Positions 17,305 through 25,374 of a DNA stretch of 64,000 nucleotides are shown one piece after another. The stretch is from the NCBI GenBank assembly GCA_020161835.1, contig JAIUNL010000005.1, positions 62,001 through 126,000 on the forward strand. The letters are read 5' to 3'. Within the stretch, counting starts at the first letter, position 1; each line of letters starts with the position of its first letter. The position numbers and the translations under genes were made by a program. The stretch comes from Bacteroidota bacterium (GTDB lineage: Bacteria > Bacteroidota > JABWAT01). Under the pieces are notes generated by a model. It saw nothing but the letters and a program-made list of their open reading frames with translations. It did not search any database and was not told where the DNA came from.

Positions 17305-17820
17305 TTATAATTTAGAAGCCACATCCAAAACAGCATCATAATTTGGCTCTACAATGATGTCTGAGGTAATTTCGGCATAACGAACGATTCCAGTTTTATC
17401 TACAACGAACACACCACGTGCAAGCGTTTGCATTTCTTCAACCAAAACGCCATAAGCAAGACCAAATGAATGACCGGCATAATCAGATGCAACAGTCAGA
17501 TTTTGAATGCCTTCAGTTGTACAGAAACGGGATTGTGCCGGCGGAAGGTCAACGGTAACAGTTAAAATAGTTGTATCGGTAAGACCAGCTGCCTTTTCGT
17601 TGAATTTACGGGTTTGAGTTGCACAAATACCCGTATCCAGGGAAGGAGCAAAACTGATGATCAGGTTTTTACCGGCAAAAGCATCGAGTCCGATTGAGGA
17701 TTCAGGAAGAAGTCCTTTGCGGATGCTGAAAGCAGGAGCTTTGTCACCAACATTAACAGGATTTCCGAGAAGGGTTAACGGAGCGCCTTTGAACTTGTAA
17801 ACATCAGGTCGTTTTTGCAT
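17305..17820 (-). CDS. tpx: Thiol peroxidase (atypical 2-Cys peroxiredoxin)
   Basis: The 171-residue product carries the Tpx signature APSLDTGICATQTRKFN with peroxidatic Cys66 and a resolving Cys100 in SRFCTTEGIQ, the spacing used by Tpx rather than by other peroxiredoxins. It reduces hydrogen peroxide and alkyl hydroperoxides with electrons from thioredoxin. Length is typical (about 165-170). An AAGGA site precedes the ATG. It stands alone: a 356-bp repeat-containing gap separates it from the MerR gene upstream. Confidence 0.95.
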   Translation of the reverse strand: MQKRPDVYKFKGAPLTLLGNPVNVGDKAPAFSIRKGLLPESSIGLDAFAGKNLIISFAPSLDTGICATQTRKFNEKAAGLTDTTILTVTVDLPPAQSRFCTTEGIQNLTVASDYAGHSFGLAYGVLVEEMQTLARGVFVVDKTGIVRYAEITSDIIVEPNYDAVLDVASKL

Positions 17821-18176
17821 GATTTTTCCTTTTATGGTTTTAATAAATTGACTTTATAATGAGTCTAAACAAACCAATTCAGAGGAAAGTTTCAGAGAAT
17901 TGATAATTAAACTTTGAATTTAACTTTATAGTGCTAGACAAAAGGAAAATTTGATTCAACAGTAAGTTGGTATTAATAAAATTCTTGATTTGCAAATAAC
18001 ACAATGCTGTCATCCCGGACTTGATCCGGGATCCATGCCTTCGCGGAGATGACGTCGCGCGCCGCAAGCTGTGGGAAATTTACCCCCAAGATTAAATTGG
18101 GAACGATTACAATTTAAGTTGAAAGTATTTTTTAATCCTGGATTACACAAAATAAAACACGGTGAGAAAAAAAACT
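17821..18176. other. 356-bp gap with a palindromic GTCATCCCGG repeat
   Basis: No gene is supported; a 62-codon frame here runs through repeat DNA. It should contain the tpx promoter. The one clear element is the repeat at 18008-18054. The rest is AT-rich and unremarkable. Confidence 0.6.
18008..18054. repeat. Palindromic GTCATC...GATGAC repeat (family C)
   Basis: TCCCGGA and TCCGGGA form a 7-bp stem, and the outer GTCATC/GATGAC ends are complementary. Related elements occur at 43957-43978, 56653-56679, 58914-58980 and 63321-63387. It lies between merR and tpx. Confidence 0.7.
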
Positions 18177-18533
18177 TCAACTTCTCAATTGATTCAGTAA
18201 CTCTACCAATTCAGCCCTGATGGCAAGAAGTGCTTCCCTTTTCTGGGTTTTTAAATCCGGCTGACGAAGTTCTGCGAATAAGGAATCCAGTGTTTTCAGT
18301 TTGAGCAGATCGTTGGCGGCTTCAATTGAATACCCTTTTTCTCTGAGAAGAGCCTTGATCACCTGAACCACCTGAATATCCCGTTCGGTATAGATCCGGT
18401 TTCCAGAACGATTTTTAGCCGGTGCGAGAATCCGGAATTCAGTTTCCCAGAATCGAAGTACATAGGCTTCAAGACCGGTAATTTCCGAGACTTCTGAGAT
18501 GGAGTAGTACAATTTTCTGATTGCGACTGCCAT
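18177..18533 (-). CDS. MerR-family transcriptional regulator
   Basis: The 118-residue product has the MerR winged helix at about residues 8-75: YYSISEVSEITGLEAYVLRFWETEF followed by NRIYTERDIQVVQVIKALL. The C-terminal part is short and carries no cysteine cluster, so it is not a metal sensor of the MerR/CueR kind; it resembles the small regulators of unknown ligand common in Bacteroidota. Its ATG is one base after the acpS stop, so it is in the same transcript. Target unknown. Confidence 0.88.
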   Translation of the reverse strand: MAVAIRKLYYSISEVSEITGLEAYVLRFWETEFRILAPAKNRSGNRIYTERDIQVVQVIKALLREKGYSIEAANDLLKLKTLDSLFAELRQPDLKTQKREALLAIRAELVELLNQLRS

Positions 18534-18534
18534 A

Positions 18535-18897
18535 TTAGTCTATCGCCACGACGGCAACAGCAAATTGGTGGGTGTGAGAAATACTGATCTGAATTTTCAG
18601 GTCCGGATAACTGGATTTAATTCTGTCTGATAGCTGGATGGAAGGTTTGCCTGAAAATTCACGGGTTACTTCAATATCCTGCCAGGTTAAATCTTCGCCA
18701 ATTCCTGAACCCCAGGCCTTTGAGAAGGCTTCTTTGGCAGCGAATCTGGCAGCATAATGAGGATATGGATTTGCCTTCGTGCGGCAATAAGCAATTTCAG
18801 TCGGCGTAAATATCCGGCTGAGAAACCGTTCACCATACTGGCGGACAACCCGTTCAACACGGTCAATTTCGATAAGGTCAACGCCTAATCCGCGCAT
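18535..18897 (-). CDS. acpS: Holo-[acyl-carrier-protein] synthase
   Basis: The 120-residue product has the AcpS signatures GLGVDLIEIDRV (Asp7) and RFAAKEAFSKAWG (Glu56), which bind the Mg-CoA substrate. It moves 4'-phosphopantetheine from CoA to a serine of apo-acyl carrier protein, needed for fatty-acid synthesis. Size is standard. It is one base upstream of the MerR gene. Confidence 0.95.
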   Translation of the reverse strand: MRGLGVDLIEIDRVERVVRQYGERFLSRIFTPTEIAYCRTKANPYPHYAARFAAKEAFSKAWGSGIGEDLTWQDIEVTREFSGKPSIQLSDRIKSSYPDLKIQISISHTHQFAVAVVAID

Positions 18898-18925
18898 GTT
18901 TGAACCTGTCTATTTAACAAAACAA

Positions 18926-18970
18926 AAAGTCAGGACACTGATTTATTCGAAAGATCAGTATCCCGACTTA
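18926..18970 (-). terminator. Hairpin terminator downstream of the SlyD-type gene
   Basis: Read on the minus strand, an imperfect stem (AAGTCGGGATACTGAT with ATCAGTGTCCTGACTT) is followed by TTTTTG. It lies between the isomerase gene at 19148 and acpS at 18897 and probably separates their transcripts. Confidence 0.6.
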
Positions 18971-18992
18971 TAACTTGTATTTAATGGGAGCA

Positions 18993-19065
18993 GGGCACTT
19001 CGTCTTGGCCACTGAGCGGAGTGGTCGGTGAGCCTGTTGAACCGTCGAAGTGCCGCTCAGTGACC
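18993..19065. repeat. Large GAGCGGAGT repeat element with nested inverted repeats (family D)
   Basis: GGGCACTTCG (18993-19002) faces CGAAGTGCC (19046-19054), and CACTGAGCGG (19010-19019) faces CCGCTCAGTG (19053-19062). It is the longest version of the element seen at 17193, 21625, 21736 and 42611. It is followed by TTATAACTTGTAACTTATC-like repeats to about 19110. Confidence 0.6.
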
Positions 19066-19147
19066 AGCTTCCATATAACTTATAACTTGTAACTTATCAC
19101 TTACCACCTGTCCCCGTCCCTTGTTCCCCGTCTCTCGTCACTGGAAA

Positions 19148-19630
19148 TTAGTGATGATGTCCGTGAGCTCCATGAACGTGACCGTGGGCTTTTTCTTCTT
19201 CAGTTGCAGGTCTTACTTCCTTCACTTCAATTGTGAAATGAAGTTCTTTCCCTGCCAGAGGATGGTTAAAGTCAATAATGACATCATCACCAACAACTTC
19301 TTTCACGAAACACGGAATTTCCATTTGATCTTCAGTTTCGAAGAAAAGTTGTGCGCCAACACTTAAATCAACGTCTCCGGGAAAATCATCTTTGGCATAA
19401 GTTCTGATGGCTTCATTATCAAGTTCACCATAACCATTTTCAGCAGAAACTACAAATGATTTTTTATCGCCTTTTTTCAATCCGTCAATGGCAGATGAAA
19501 ATCCGGGAATCAGAGCACCAACTCCATGGATAAACGAAAGAGGTTCCTGGCCGAAGGAAGAATCAATAACTTCGCCGTCAACTTTGAGTTCATAATCTAA
19601 TACCACTACGGCATTTGCTTCAATTGTCAT
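19148..19630 (-). CDS. FKBP-type peptidyl-prolyl isomerase, SlyD-like
   Basis: The 160-residue product has the SlyD pattern: a split FKBP domain (VVLDYELKVDGEVIDSS, GALIPGFSSAIDGLKKGDKKSF) with an inserted flap domain (FFETEDQMEIPCFVKEV, about 85-125) and a histidine-rich tail (HGHVHGAHGHHH). SlyD proteins are cytoplasmic prolyl isomerases and chaperones; the His tail binds nickel and similar metals. The frame extends to a TTG at 19645, but the ATG at 19628-19630 is preferred because the family starts with a short lead before VVLDY. It lies 11 bases after the nadC stop. Confidence 0.92.
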   Translation of the reverse strand: MTIEANAVVVLDYELKVDGEVIDSSFGQEPLSFIHGVGALIPGFSSAIDGLKKGDKKSFVVSAENGYGELDNEAIRTYAKDDFPGDVDLSVGAQLFFETEDQMEIPCFVKEVVGDDVIIDFNHPLAGKELHFTIEVKEVRPATEEEKAHGHVHGAHGHHH

Positions 19631-19641
19631 AAAAGTCACTT

Positions 19642-20490
19642 TCAATCAATTAGTAAGGAGATATCCATTGCCTGAACAGAGTGAGTCAACGAACCTACAG
19701 ATACAAAATCAACGCCGGTTTCAGCAATGGATTGAACGGTGTCGAGGTTTACATTACCGGAGGCTTCCAGGGGAATTTTCCCGGCAACGAAGTTCACTGA
19801 ATCCCTGAGCTGGGTCAGGTTCATGTTATCAAGCAAGATACGGTTTACGCCATTTAACTTCAAAACTTCGGCAAGTTCATCCTGGTTTTTAACTTCAACT
19901 TCAATCTCAAGGGCCAGTCCATTTTTTTTCTGATAGTCGTGTACACGGTTGACGGCACGGGTAATAGTACCCGCCGCACTGATGTGGTTGTCTTTGATCA
20001 GAACCATGTCATAAAGCCCGATCCGGTGATTGGTACCGCCACCTTTGACCACAGAATATTTATCAATATCCCGCCAGAGTGGATTGGTTTTGCGGGTATC
20101 CAGAATTTTACATTTCGTATGAGACACCTTTTCAGCAAACTTGTGGGTTTGAGTCGCAATTCCGCTCATTCGTTGAATCAGATTGAGTAAAGTTCTTTCT
20201 GCCTGAAGTAAAATTCGGGTATTGCCATAAAAAGTCCCGATAACATCACCCTTTTTAACCAAACTTCCATCCAGAATTTTCCAGTCAAAGAAAAGTTTAT
20301 CATCAAAATATTGCAGAACAAGATCAGCAACCAGACTTCCGCAAAAAACGCCATCGGCCTTTGCCCATAATTTGGCATGAGAATTCTGATCTTCAGAAAT
20401 TGTGGAAAGTGTAGTTACATCACCGGTTTTTATGTCCTCCTGCAAAGCAGAAGCGATCCGGGGTGCGAGTTGGGTTGGAGATAATAACAT
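19642..20490 (-). CDS. nadC: Nicotinate-nucleotide pyrophosphorylase (carboxylating)
   Basis: The 282-residue product has the conserved NadC core: ERTLLNLIQRMSGIAT, LDTRKTNPLWRDIDKYSVVKGGG and HRIGLYDMVLIKDNHI, plus EVEVKNQDELAEVL and LLDNMN. It converts quinolinate and PRPP to nicotinate mononucleotide in de novo NAD synthesis. nadA and nadB are not in this window. It is followed closely by the SlyD-type gene. Confidence 0.97.
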   Translation of the reverse strand: MLLSPTQLAPRIASALQEDIKTGDVTTLSTISEDQNSHAKLWAKADGVFCGSLVADLVLQYFDDKLFFDWKILDGSLVKKGDVIGTFYGNTRILLQAERTLLNLIQRMSGIATQTHKFAEKVSHTKCKILDTRKTNPLWRDIDKYSVVKGGGTNHRIGLYDMVLIKDNHISAAGTITRAVNRVHDYQKKNGLALEIEVEVKNQDELAEVLKLNGVNRILLDNMNLTQLRDSVNFVAGKIPLEASGNVNLDTVQSIAETGVDFVSVGSLTHSVQAMDISLLID

Positions 20491-20531
20491 GGTGATAAGT
20501 GGTATGTGATAGGTTTTAAGTGAGAATATTA

Positions 20532-20993
20532 TTATTTCAACTCAACAGAATTCATAAAATCATATGGTGTTGAATTATCCAGAACGGATTGAGTTGAATT
20601 TAAACTTTTAACTAAATTTGTAATCATTTTACTGACATGACTGCATTTATTTTCAAGATTATTATACTGTTCAATATTGATATATTTCAAATCGAAAATT
20701 AAAATAAGAAAATACCTGACCTCCTCATTTGAACCACGTGCAATGTTCAAAAAATGCATTAATTCTTTTGTTGAAGCTCTTCCTGACCCTTCGGCAATAT
20801 TTGCTGGAACTGAAATGGAACATCTGATTAATTGTGAAATAATCCTGAATTCTTCTTTCTTTGGTACTTGCTCAAGAATTGAATAGATTTCCAATACCAC
20901 ATCATGACTGAGTTGCCAAACTTTAAGATCTCTGAAAGAATTGATTTTTGGTTTTGAATTTCCCGTTTGATCATATTGTATCATGGATTTCAT
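20532..20993 (-). CDS. Four-helix-bundle protein (S23 / rRNA intervening-sequence type)
   Basis: The 153-residue product has the family hallmarks FRDLKVWQLSHDVVLEIY, QLIRCSISVPANIAEGSGR and ELMHFLNIARGSNEEVRYFL. Members form a pentameric four-helix bundle; they occur inside rRNA intervening sequences, near diversity-generating retroelements (as Avd) and very often, as here, scattered between housekeeping genes. Nothing nearby suggests an rRNA or reverse transcriptase. It may be translated with the upstream zinc-ribbon gene (14-base gap). Function unknown. An ATG three codons in is an alternative start. Confidence 0.9.
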   Translation of the reverse strand: MKSMIQYDQTGNSKPKINSFRDLKVWQLSHDVVLEIYSILEQVPKKEEFRIISQLIRCSISVPANIAEGSGRASTKELMHFLNIARGSNEEVRYFLILIFDLKYINIEQYNNLENKCSHVSKMITNLVKSLNSTQSVLDNSTPYDFMNSVELK

Positions 20994-21007
20994 CTACCAC
21001 TTACCAC

Positions 21008-21175
21008 TTATCCCTTACCACCATTTTCAACAATCATCACCGGAATATCATCTTCCACCCGATACACCTGTCCGCAATCTTTACAGACAATTTCACTTTT
21101 TTCGGGTTGATAGGAAAGATGTTCTGACTTGCACTTTGGGCAAATTAGAAGATCGAGAAGTTTTTGGCTAACCAT
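21008..21175 (-). CDS. Trm112-family zinc-ribbon protein, 55 residues
   Basis: This short frame encodes LLDLLICPKCKSEHL at residues 6-20 and IVCKDCGQVYRVEDDIPVMI at 29-48, the CPxC...CxxC ribbon and GIPVM-like tail of the Trm112/YcaR family. In bacteria the role is unclear; in archaea and eukaryotes Trm112 activates methyltransferases. The start is set by AAGGA six bases upstream, inside the last codons of the thioesterase gene, so translation is coupled to it (2-base gap). Confidence 0.85.
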   Translation of the reverse strand: MVSQKLLDLLICPKCKSEHLSYQPEKSEIVCKDCGQVYRVEDDIPVMIVENGGKG

Positions 21176-21177
21176 AA

Positions 21178-21588
21178 TTAATCCTTGAAAAAGGGGCGAA
21201 AAACAGAAAGGAGAGAATCTGGAACCCGCTTCGGTCTGCGGGTTTGTTTGTCTACGAAGGCATGGACGGTATGACCGGTAACCATAAGTTCGCCGGCATC
21301 ATTAGTTAATTCATAATCAATACGGATTTTAACGGATGGAAGTTCTTTTACCATTGTTTTGATGGTAATCCAGTCATCGTAGGTGAAAGAGCCTTTGTAG
21401 GTGGCGTGAGATTCAACAACAGGAAGGAAAAGACCCTGTTCTTCCATTCTGTAATACGGAAGGTCTAAATTTCTGAGAAGTTCATTCCGGCCTGCTTCAA
21501 AAAATTCGTAATACCGGCCATAATAAACAATTCCCATCTGATCAGTATGACCATACAAAACCCGAAGCCGGTGTGTAAATTCAATCAT
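21178..21588 (-). CDS. Acyl-CoA thioesterase, YbgC/FadM type (4HBT fold)
   Basis: The 136-residue product is one hotdog-fold domain with the active-site helix HTDQMGIVYYGRYYEFFEAGR; the aspartate of HTDQMG is catalytic in this family. It should cleave short acyl-CoA or related thioesters in the cytoplasm. In many bacteria YbgC goes with tol-pal, which is not the case here. It lies downstream of accA across a repeat-containing gap and upstream of the zinc-ribbon gene. Confidence 0.9.
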   Translation of the reverse strand: MIEFTHRLRVLYGHTDQMGIVYYGRYYEFFEAGRNELLRNLDLPYYRMEEQGLFLPVVESHATYKGSFTYDDWITIKTMVKELPSVKIRIDYELTNDAGELMVTGHTVHAFVDKQTRRPKRVPDSLLSVFRPFFKD

Positions 21589-21624
21589 TTTTTAATTGTG
21601 TATTTCTTACCACTTGTATTAAAC

Positions 21625-21668
21625 AAGAATAAAGGACACAGAGCGGAGTCGAAGTGCCCTTTATTCTT
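21625..21668. repeat. Hairpin repeat with GAGCGGAGTCGAAG core (family D)
   Basis: AAGAATAAAGG (21625-21635) pairs with CCTTTATTCTT (21658-21668); the loop side contains the constant core GAGCGGAGTCGAAGTG. Present in the gap between accA and the thioesterase gene. Confidence 0.65.
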
Positions 21669-21735
21669 AAATGTATCATTTGATCTCGAATCCAGTAAAA
21701 AGAACGAATCCATCCGATTAATCAATTAAAAAACA

Positions 21736-21773
21736 AAAATCGGGCACTTCGACTCCGCTCTGTTACCGATTTT
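21736..21773. repeat. Hairpin repeat, same core in opposite orientation (family D)
   Basis: AAAATCGG (21736-21743) pairs with CCGATTTT (21766-21773); inside is CACTTCGACTCCGCTC, the reverse complement of the core at 21641-21656. The stems of the two copies are unrelated in sequence but both are perfectly paired. ACTTATAACTTGCCACTTG-type repeats follow (about 21781-21830). Confidence 0.65.
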
Positions 21774-21827
21774 CCTAATTCCTACCACTTACAACTTATA
21801 ACTTGCCACTTGTCACTTGTAACTTTT

Positions 21828-22787
21828 CTACAAGTAATCATACACTCCCATTTTGGAGTATTTTTCAATTCGATTAGAAACAAGTTCTTCTGCAGAGAAT
21901 TTCTTAAGCAATTTAATTTCTTCGGTAATCGCCTTTTTCAGGTTTTTTGCGGCTTCTGCCGGATCGTGATGTGCACCACCCAAAGGTTCTTCGACAATCC
22001 GGTCAATCAATCCCTGATCAAGTAAATCCTGAGCAGTAAGTTTTAATGCCTCGGCAGCCTGTTCTTTATAATCCCAGCTGTGCCAGAGAATAGATGAGCA
22101 CGATTCAGGTGAAATCACAGAGTACCAGGTATTTTCCATCATGATCAGTTTATCACCAACCCCAATTCCCAAAGCACCACCAGACGCACCTTCACCGATA
22201 ACCGCACAAATGACCGGAACTTTGAGTTGAGCCATTTCAAATAAATTCCGTGCAATCGCCTCTCCCTGACCTCTCTCTTCAGCCTCGAGTCCTGGAAATG
22301 CACCGGGAGTATCAATAAATGTGATCACCGGTTTGTTGAATTTTTCAGCAAGTTTAAAAAGACGAAGAGCCTTCCGGTAACCTTCCGGATTTGGCATCCC
22401 AAAGTTTCTGACCAGATTCGATTTGGTATCTCTTCCCTTTTGGTGTCCGACAACCATAACCGTTTGTTTGCCAAGTTGTGCAAATCCGCCAACAATTGCT
22501 TTATCATCGCCAAAATTACGGTCACCATGGAGCTCAGTAAACTGAGAGAACATCAGGTAAATGTAATCCAGGGTGTAAGGTCTTTCGGGATGTCTTGCCA
22601 GCTGAACACGTTGCCAGCGGGTCAGGTTTGAATAAATACTCTTTTTAAGTTCATGAACTTTTTTCTCCAGCCGGTCTATTTCATTTGATAAATCTACATT
22701 ATTATCGAGGTGATACGTCCTCATCTCATCAATTTTGGATTGAAGGTTGTAGATAGGTTTTTCAAAATCCAGAACAACTTTTGCCAT
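21828..22787 (-). CDS. accA: Acetyl-CoA carboxylase carboxyltransferase subunit alpha
   Basis: The 319-residue product matches AccA throughout: [15 protein letters not shown] at the start, [31 protein letters not shown], and [26 protein letters not shown] with [15 protein letters not shown] forming the CoA and carboxybiotin site. With AccD it moves the carboxyl group from biotin to acetyl-CoA, the first step of fatty-acid synthesis. An AAGGA site precedes the ATG, eight bases after the stop of the glycosyltransferase fusion, so accA is transcribed with the end of the polysaccharide locus. Confidence 0.97.
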   Translation of the reverse strand: MAKVVLDFEKPIYNLQSKIDEMRTYHLDNNVDLSNEIDRLEKKVHELKKSIYSNLTRWQRVQLARHPERPYTLDYIYLMFSQFTELHGDRNFGDDKAIVGGFAQLGKQTVMVVGHQKGRDTKSNLVRNFGMPNPEGYRKALRLFKLAEKFNKPVITFIDTPGAFPGLEAEERGQGEAIARNLFEMAQLKVPVICAVIGEGASGGALGIGVGDKLIMMENTWYSVISPESCSSILWHSWDYKEQAAEALKLTAQDLLDQGLIDRIVEEPLGGAHHDPAEAAKNLKKAITEEIKLLKKFSAEELVSNRIEKYSKMGVYDYL

Positions 22788-22795
22788 AGAAATCC

Positions 22796-24631
22796 TTATT
22801 TTAAATTCCGCTTAGAAAAATCATGAACCAGCATTTTATCAAGCTGATAATCATGAAAACGGTTGTAAAACAATGTCAGTATCTGACGATCCTCTTCTGA
22901 GGAAAGTCCCGGAAACCTGCTTTGAATCGTAATGACGCTTTGAAAGACAGGAGACCTTTTACCGCCTGGTTCCACACCAGTAAGGTATTTTTTAGGTTCT
23001 GAATCATCATTTCTGACCTTGAACTGAAATCCTAACATCCAGTCACCAAGTCGTTTTGTCAGTCGTGAAACAAAACCGGTTTTTTCTTCACCGGTTAAAA
23101 TATCATTTAATACTAATTCTTTCAAACTTCCGGCAGGAATCAAATGCGGACGGACCTTCATTTCTCTGCAAAGCTGAATAAACTGAACCTGCTCTTTATA
23201 ACTTAGTGAATCAGTATCCAAAATCAGGTCAGTAATATGATCCTTGAGAAAAGAGACAGATAATTCCGACCATAAACCTTTGTTTTTATAGCTGGTTTTA
23301 CCGGTTATCGAAGGTTTAAAAAGAACGCCATTTATTGTCATTTTCTGATGAAATTCAATCCAGAGAACAAACCAGTCAGTCGGATAAAACTGATCCTGCC
23401 CTGTAATGACGAGTGCCCGCCGCCCTTTTGACTCGTTTCTGAAAAGTTGAAGTAAAATCCGCCAGCTGATCTGAAGTAATGGTATCGAAACAATTGCTGA
23501 AAGCATCACAATTCTACTGAAAGCAAAATCCTTTGAAAAAAACGCGCCAAGACTTAAAACAACCCAGGTTAAAACGGCAGCTGCAATCAATCGCCGCTTG
23601 ATTCCGGTTCCGCTCCGGTAAACGCCAAACCAATTATAAACTGCTGCCTGAACAAAAAATATGAACAGGTAAATAATCGGGTAGGCGGCTTCGGGGTAAT
23701 AAAAAAAATGGCCGAATCTGAAATAGGATATGGTTTCAAAGGCAATTGCAGTAAGTACAAAATCAGCAATAAATGAAAAAACAGGTGTTGAAAGGTGCCG
23801 GAATTGGGCAAAAACATATCGGATTGATATGGCAAGATTCAGAAAAATGACGAGAAGACCATCCCTTTTCCCATGCTTCCGGCTGAATATTTTCATGGAC
23901 TCATAAAAATAAAACTTCGTGTCAACCCGGTCAGACTTTGACTTTCCCTTAAAATGAATAATACTGGCAGCAGGATTATAAACCACCCGGAAACCTGCTT
24001 CCTTTACCCGGTAACATAAATCCAGATCTTCACCATACATAAAAAAGGACTCGTCAAATCCGCCCAATTTTTCAAGCACTTCACGTCTGCATAACATAAA
24101 AGAGCCTGAAACTGCATCAACATCGTTAAACTGATGTTCATCCAGGAAAGTGAGATTATATCTTGCCAAAAGTGGTGAATGCGGAAAGAGTGCTGAAAGG
24201 CCTGTCAAACGGGTGAAAGCAACCCAGGGTGTCGGGAATGATCGCCGGCAGGCCAGTTGAAGGGTTCCGTCTTCGTTTAATATCCGGCAACCCATCAGTC
24301 CAGTCGTTTTATCCTTATCCATGGACGGAATCAGTTCTGAAAAAACCGTTTCTCCAACCAATGTATCCGGGTTCAGGAAAAGAATATACTTCCCCTTTGC
24401 TGCCTCCAGACCTTGATTACAGGCGGTTCCAAATCCGGCATTAATAAGGTTCGGGATTAAAATAACCTGTGGAAATGCTTCTCTGACGAAAGTAACACTA
24501 TTATCTTCTGAACCATTGTCAACCACAATAACTTCTAACGAATAAGAACCGGCCGCCTGATAAACCGAACGTATACAATTTAACAGGTAGTTTTTAACGT
24601 TGAACGATACAATGATTACACTGAGATCCAT
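22796..24631 (-). CDS. GT2 glycosyltransferase fused to a WbaP/WcaJ-like membrane and nucleotide-binding module
   Basis: The 611-residue product starts with a family-2 glycosyltransferase (about 1-245: [22 protein letters not shown] as the DxD equivalent, [24 protein letters not shown]), like rhamnosyl- or galactofuranosyltransferases. It continues with about four or five transmembrane helices (about 255-395) and a Rossmann-like part (about 400-520) that look like the N-terminal half of polyprenyl sugar-phosphate transferases ([20 protein letters not shown]). The catalytic sugar-transferase domain of that family (KFRSM, RIDEFPQ, GPRPE) is missing. The ATG at 24629-24631 follows GAG five bases away; a GTG two codons upstream abuts the previous stop. 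Role: adds a sugar to the lipid-linked repeat unit, substrate unknown. Confidence 0.8.
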   Translation of the reverse strand: MDLSVIIVSFNVKNYLLNCIRSVYQAAGSYSLEVIVVDNGSEDNSVTFVREAFPQVILIPNLINAGFGTACNQGLEAAKGKYILFLNPDTLVGETVFSELIPSMDKDKTTGLMGCRILNEDGTLQLACRRSFPTPWVAFTRLTGLSALFPHSPLLARYNLTFLDEHQFNDVDAVSGSFMLCRREVLEKLGGFDESFFMYGEDLDLCYRVKEAGFRVVYNPAASIIHFKGKSKSDRVDTKFYFYESMKIFSRKHGKRDGLLVIFLNLAISIRYVFAQFRHLSTPVFSFIADFVLTAIAFETISYFRFGHFFYYPEAAYPIIYLFIFFVQAAVYNWFGVYRSGTGIKRRLIAAAVLTWVVLSLGAFFSKDFAFSRIVMLSAIVSIPLLQISWRILLQLFRNESKGRRALVITGQDQFYPTDWFVLWIEFHQKMTINGVLFKPSITGKTSYKNKGLWSELSVSFLKDHITDLILDTDSLSYKEQVQFIQLCREMKVRPHLIPAGSLKELVLNDILTGEEKTGFVSRLTKRLGDWMLGFQFKVRNDDSEPKKYLTGVEPGGKRSPVFQSVITIQSRFPGLSSEEDRQILTLFYNRFHDYQLDKMLVHDFSKRNLK

Positions 24632-24637
24632 CTTCAC

Positions 24638-25372
24638 TCAGAGCCGTCCAAGCAATTGACGAAGTTTCAGTTTCCAAACCATGAGAATAGCTTCACGAAC
24701 GATTTTCTTTGACATTTTACTGTGTCCGGCCGTGCGGTCATAAAAAATAATGTTGATTTCCTTTGCACGGAATCCAAGATTCAATGCCCTGAAAGTCATT
24801 TCAATCTGAAAACTGTAGCCATTTGATTTTACACGGTCGAGAGCCACTTTTTCAAGAACTTCCCTGCGGAACATTTTAAATCCGCCGGTTAAATCTTTGA
24901 TTTTAACGCCCAGAATTATTCCGGCATAGACATTCGCACCATAACTCAGAATCAGCCGCTTAAGTGGCCAGTTGATCACGTTAACACCGGTTATATACCG
25001 GCTTCCAAGAACAACATCTGCTTCCTGTGCCGCCTCATAAAATCGTGGGATCTCTGCCGGATCATGACTCAGATCGGCGTCCATTTCCATGACATAGTCA
25101 TAATCACGTTCTAATGCCCATTTAAATCCGGCCAGATAAGCTGTACCTAAACCCATTTTGCCTGGCCGTTCAACAATATGAATGGTTGAATCTTTTGCAA
25201 TGTGCGATTTTATCAGGTTCGCTGTTCCGTCTTGTGAATTGTCATCAATAAATAAAATATCAACAGGCAGTAATTGACTGCGTATTTTCGAAAGCAACCT
25301 ATCAATATTTTCATGTTCATTATAGGTTGGAATGACAACCAGAATACGCGGATTTGATGTTTTTTCAGTCAT
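24638..25372 (-). CDS. Polyprenol-phosphate mannosyl/glucosyltransferase-like GT2
   Basis: The 244-residue product resembles the soluble DPM1 type: VVIPTYNEHENIDRLL, LFIDDNSQDGTA, MDADLSHDPAEIPRF (DADLSHDP metal site) and GSRYITGVN, with TGGFKMFRREVL and a C-terminus lacking membrane helices. Such enzymes load a sugar from GDP-mannose or UDP-glucose on polyprenyl phosphate, giving a lipid-linked donor used on the periplasmic side. Which sugar is used cannot be told. It sits between the aminotransferase (2-base gap) and the GT2 fusion. Confidence 0.88.
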   Translation of the reverse strand: MTEKTSNPRILVVIPTYNEHENIDRLLSKIRSQLLPVDILFIDDNSQDGTANLIKSHIAKDSTIHIVERPGKMGLGTAYLAGFKWALERDYDYVMEMDADLSHDPAEIPRFYEAAQEADVVLGSRYITGVNVINWPLKRLILSYGANVYAGIILGVKIKDLTGGFKMFRREVLEKVALDRVKSNGYSFQIEMTFRALNLGFRAKEINIIFYDRTAGHSKMSKKIVREAILMVWKLKLRQLLGRL

Positions 25373-25374
25373 GG

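Noticed and set aside
17065..17310. 81-codon frame on the + strand
   Set aside because: It is made of repeat and hairpin DNA and crosses the terminator.
17879..18067. 62-codon frame on the minus strand
   Set aside because: It translates the GTCATCCCGG repeat; such frames arise from the repeat itself.
20532..20993. Possible diversity-generating retroelement or rRNA insertion marked by the four-helix-bundle gene
   Set aside because: No reverse transcriptase, no TR/VR repeat and no rRNA lie in the window.
22796..24631. Frameshift or assembly error as the cause of the GT2 fusion
   Set aside because: The frame is open throughout with uniform composition, and the membrane part follows the GT2 domain without a stop or repeat at the joint; long-read confirmation would still help.
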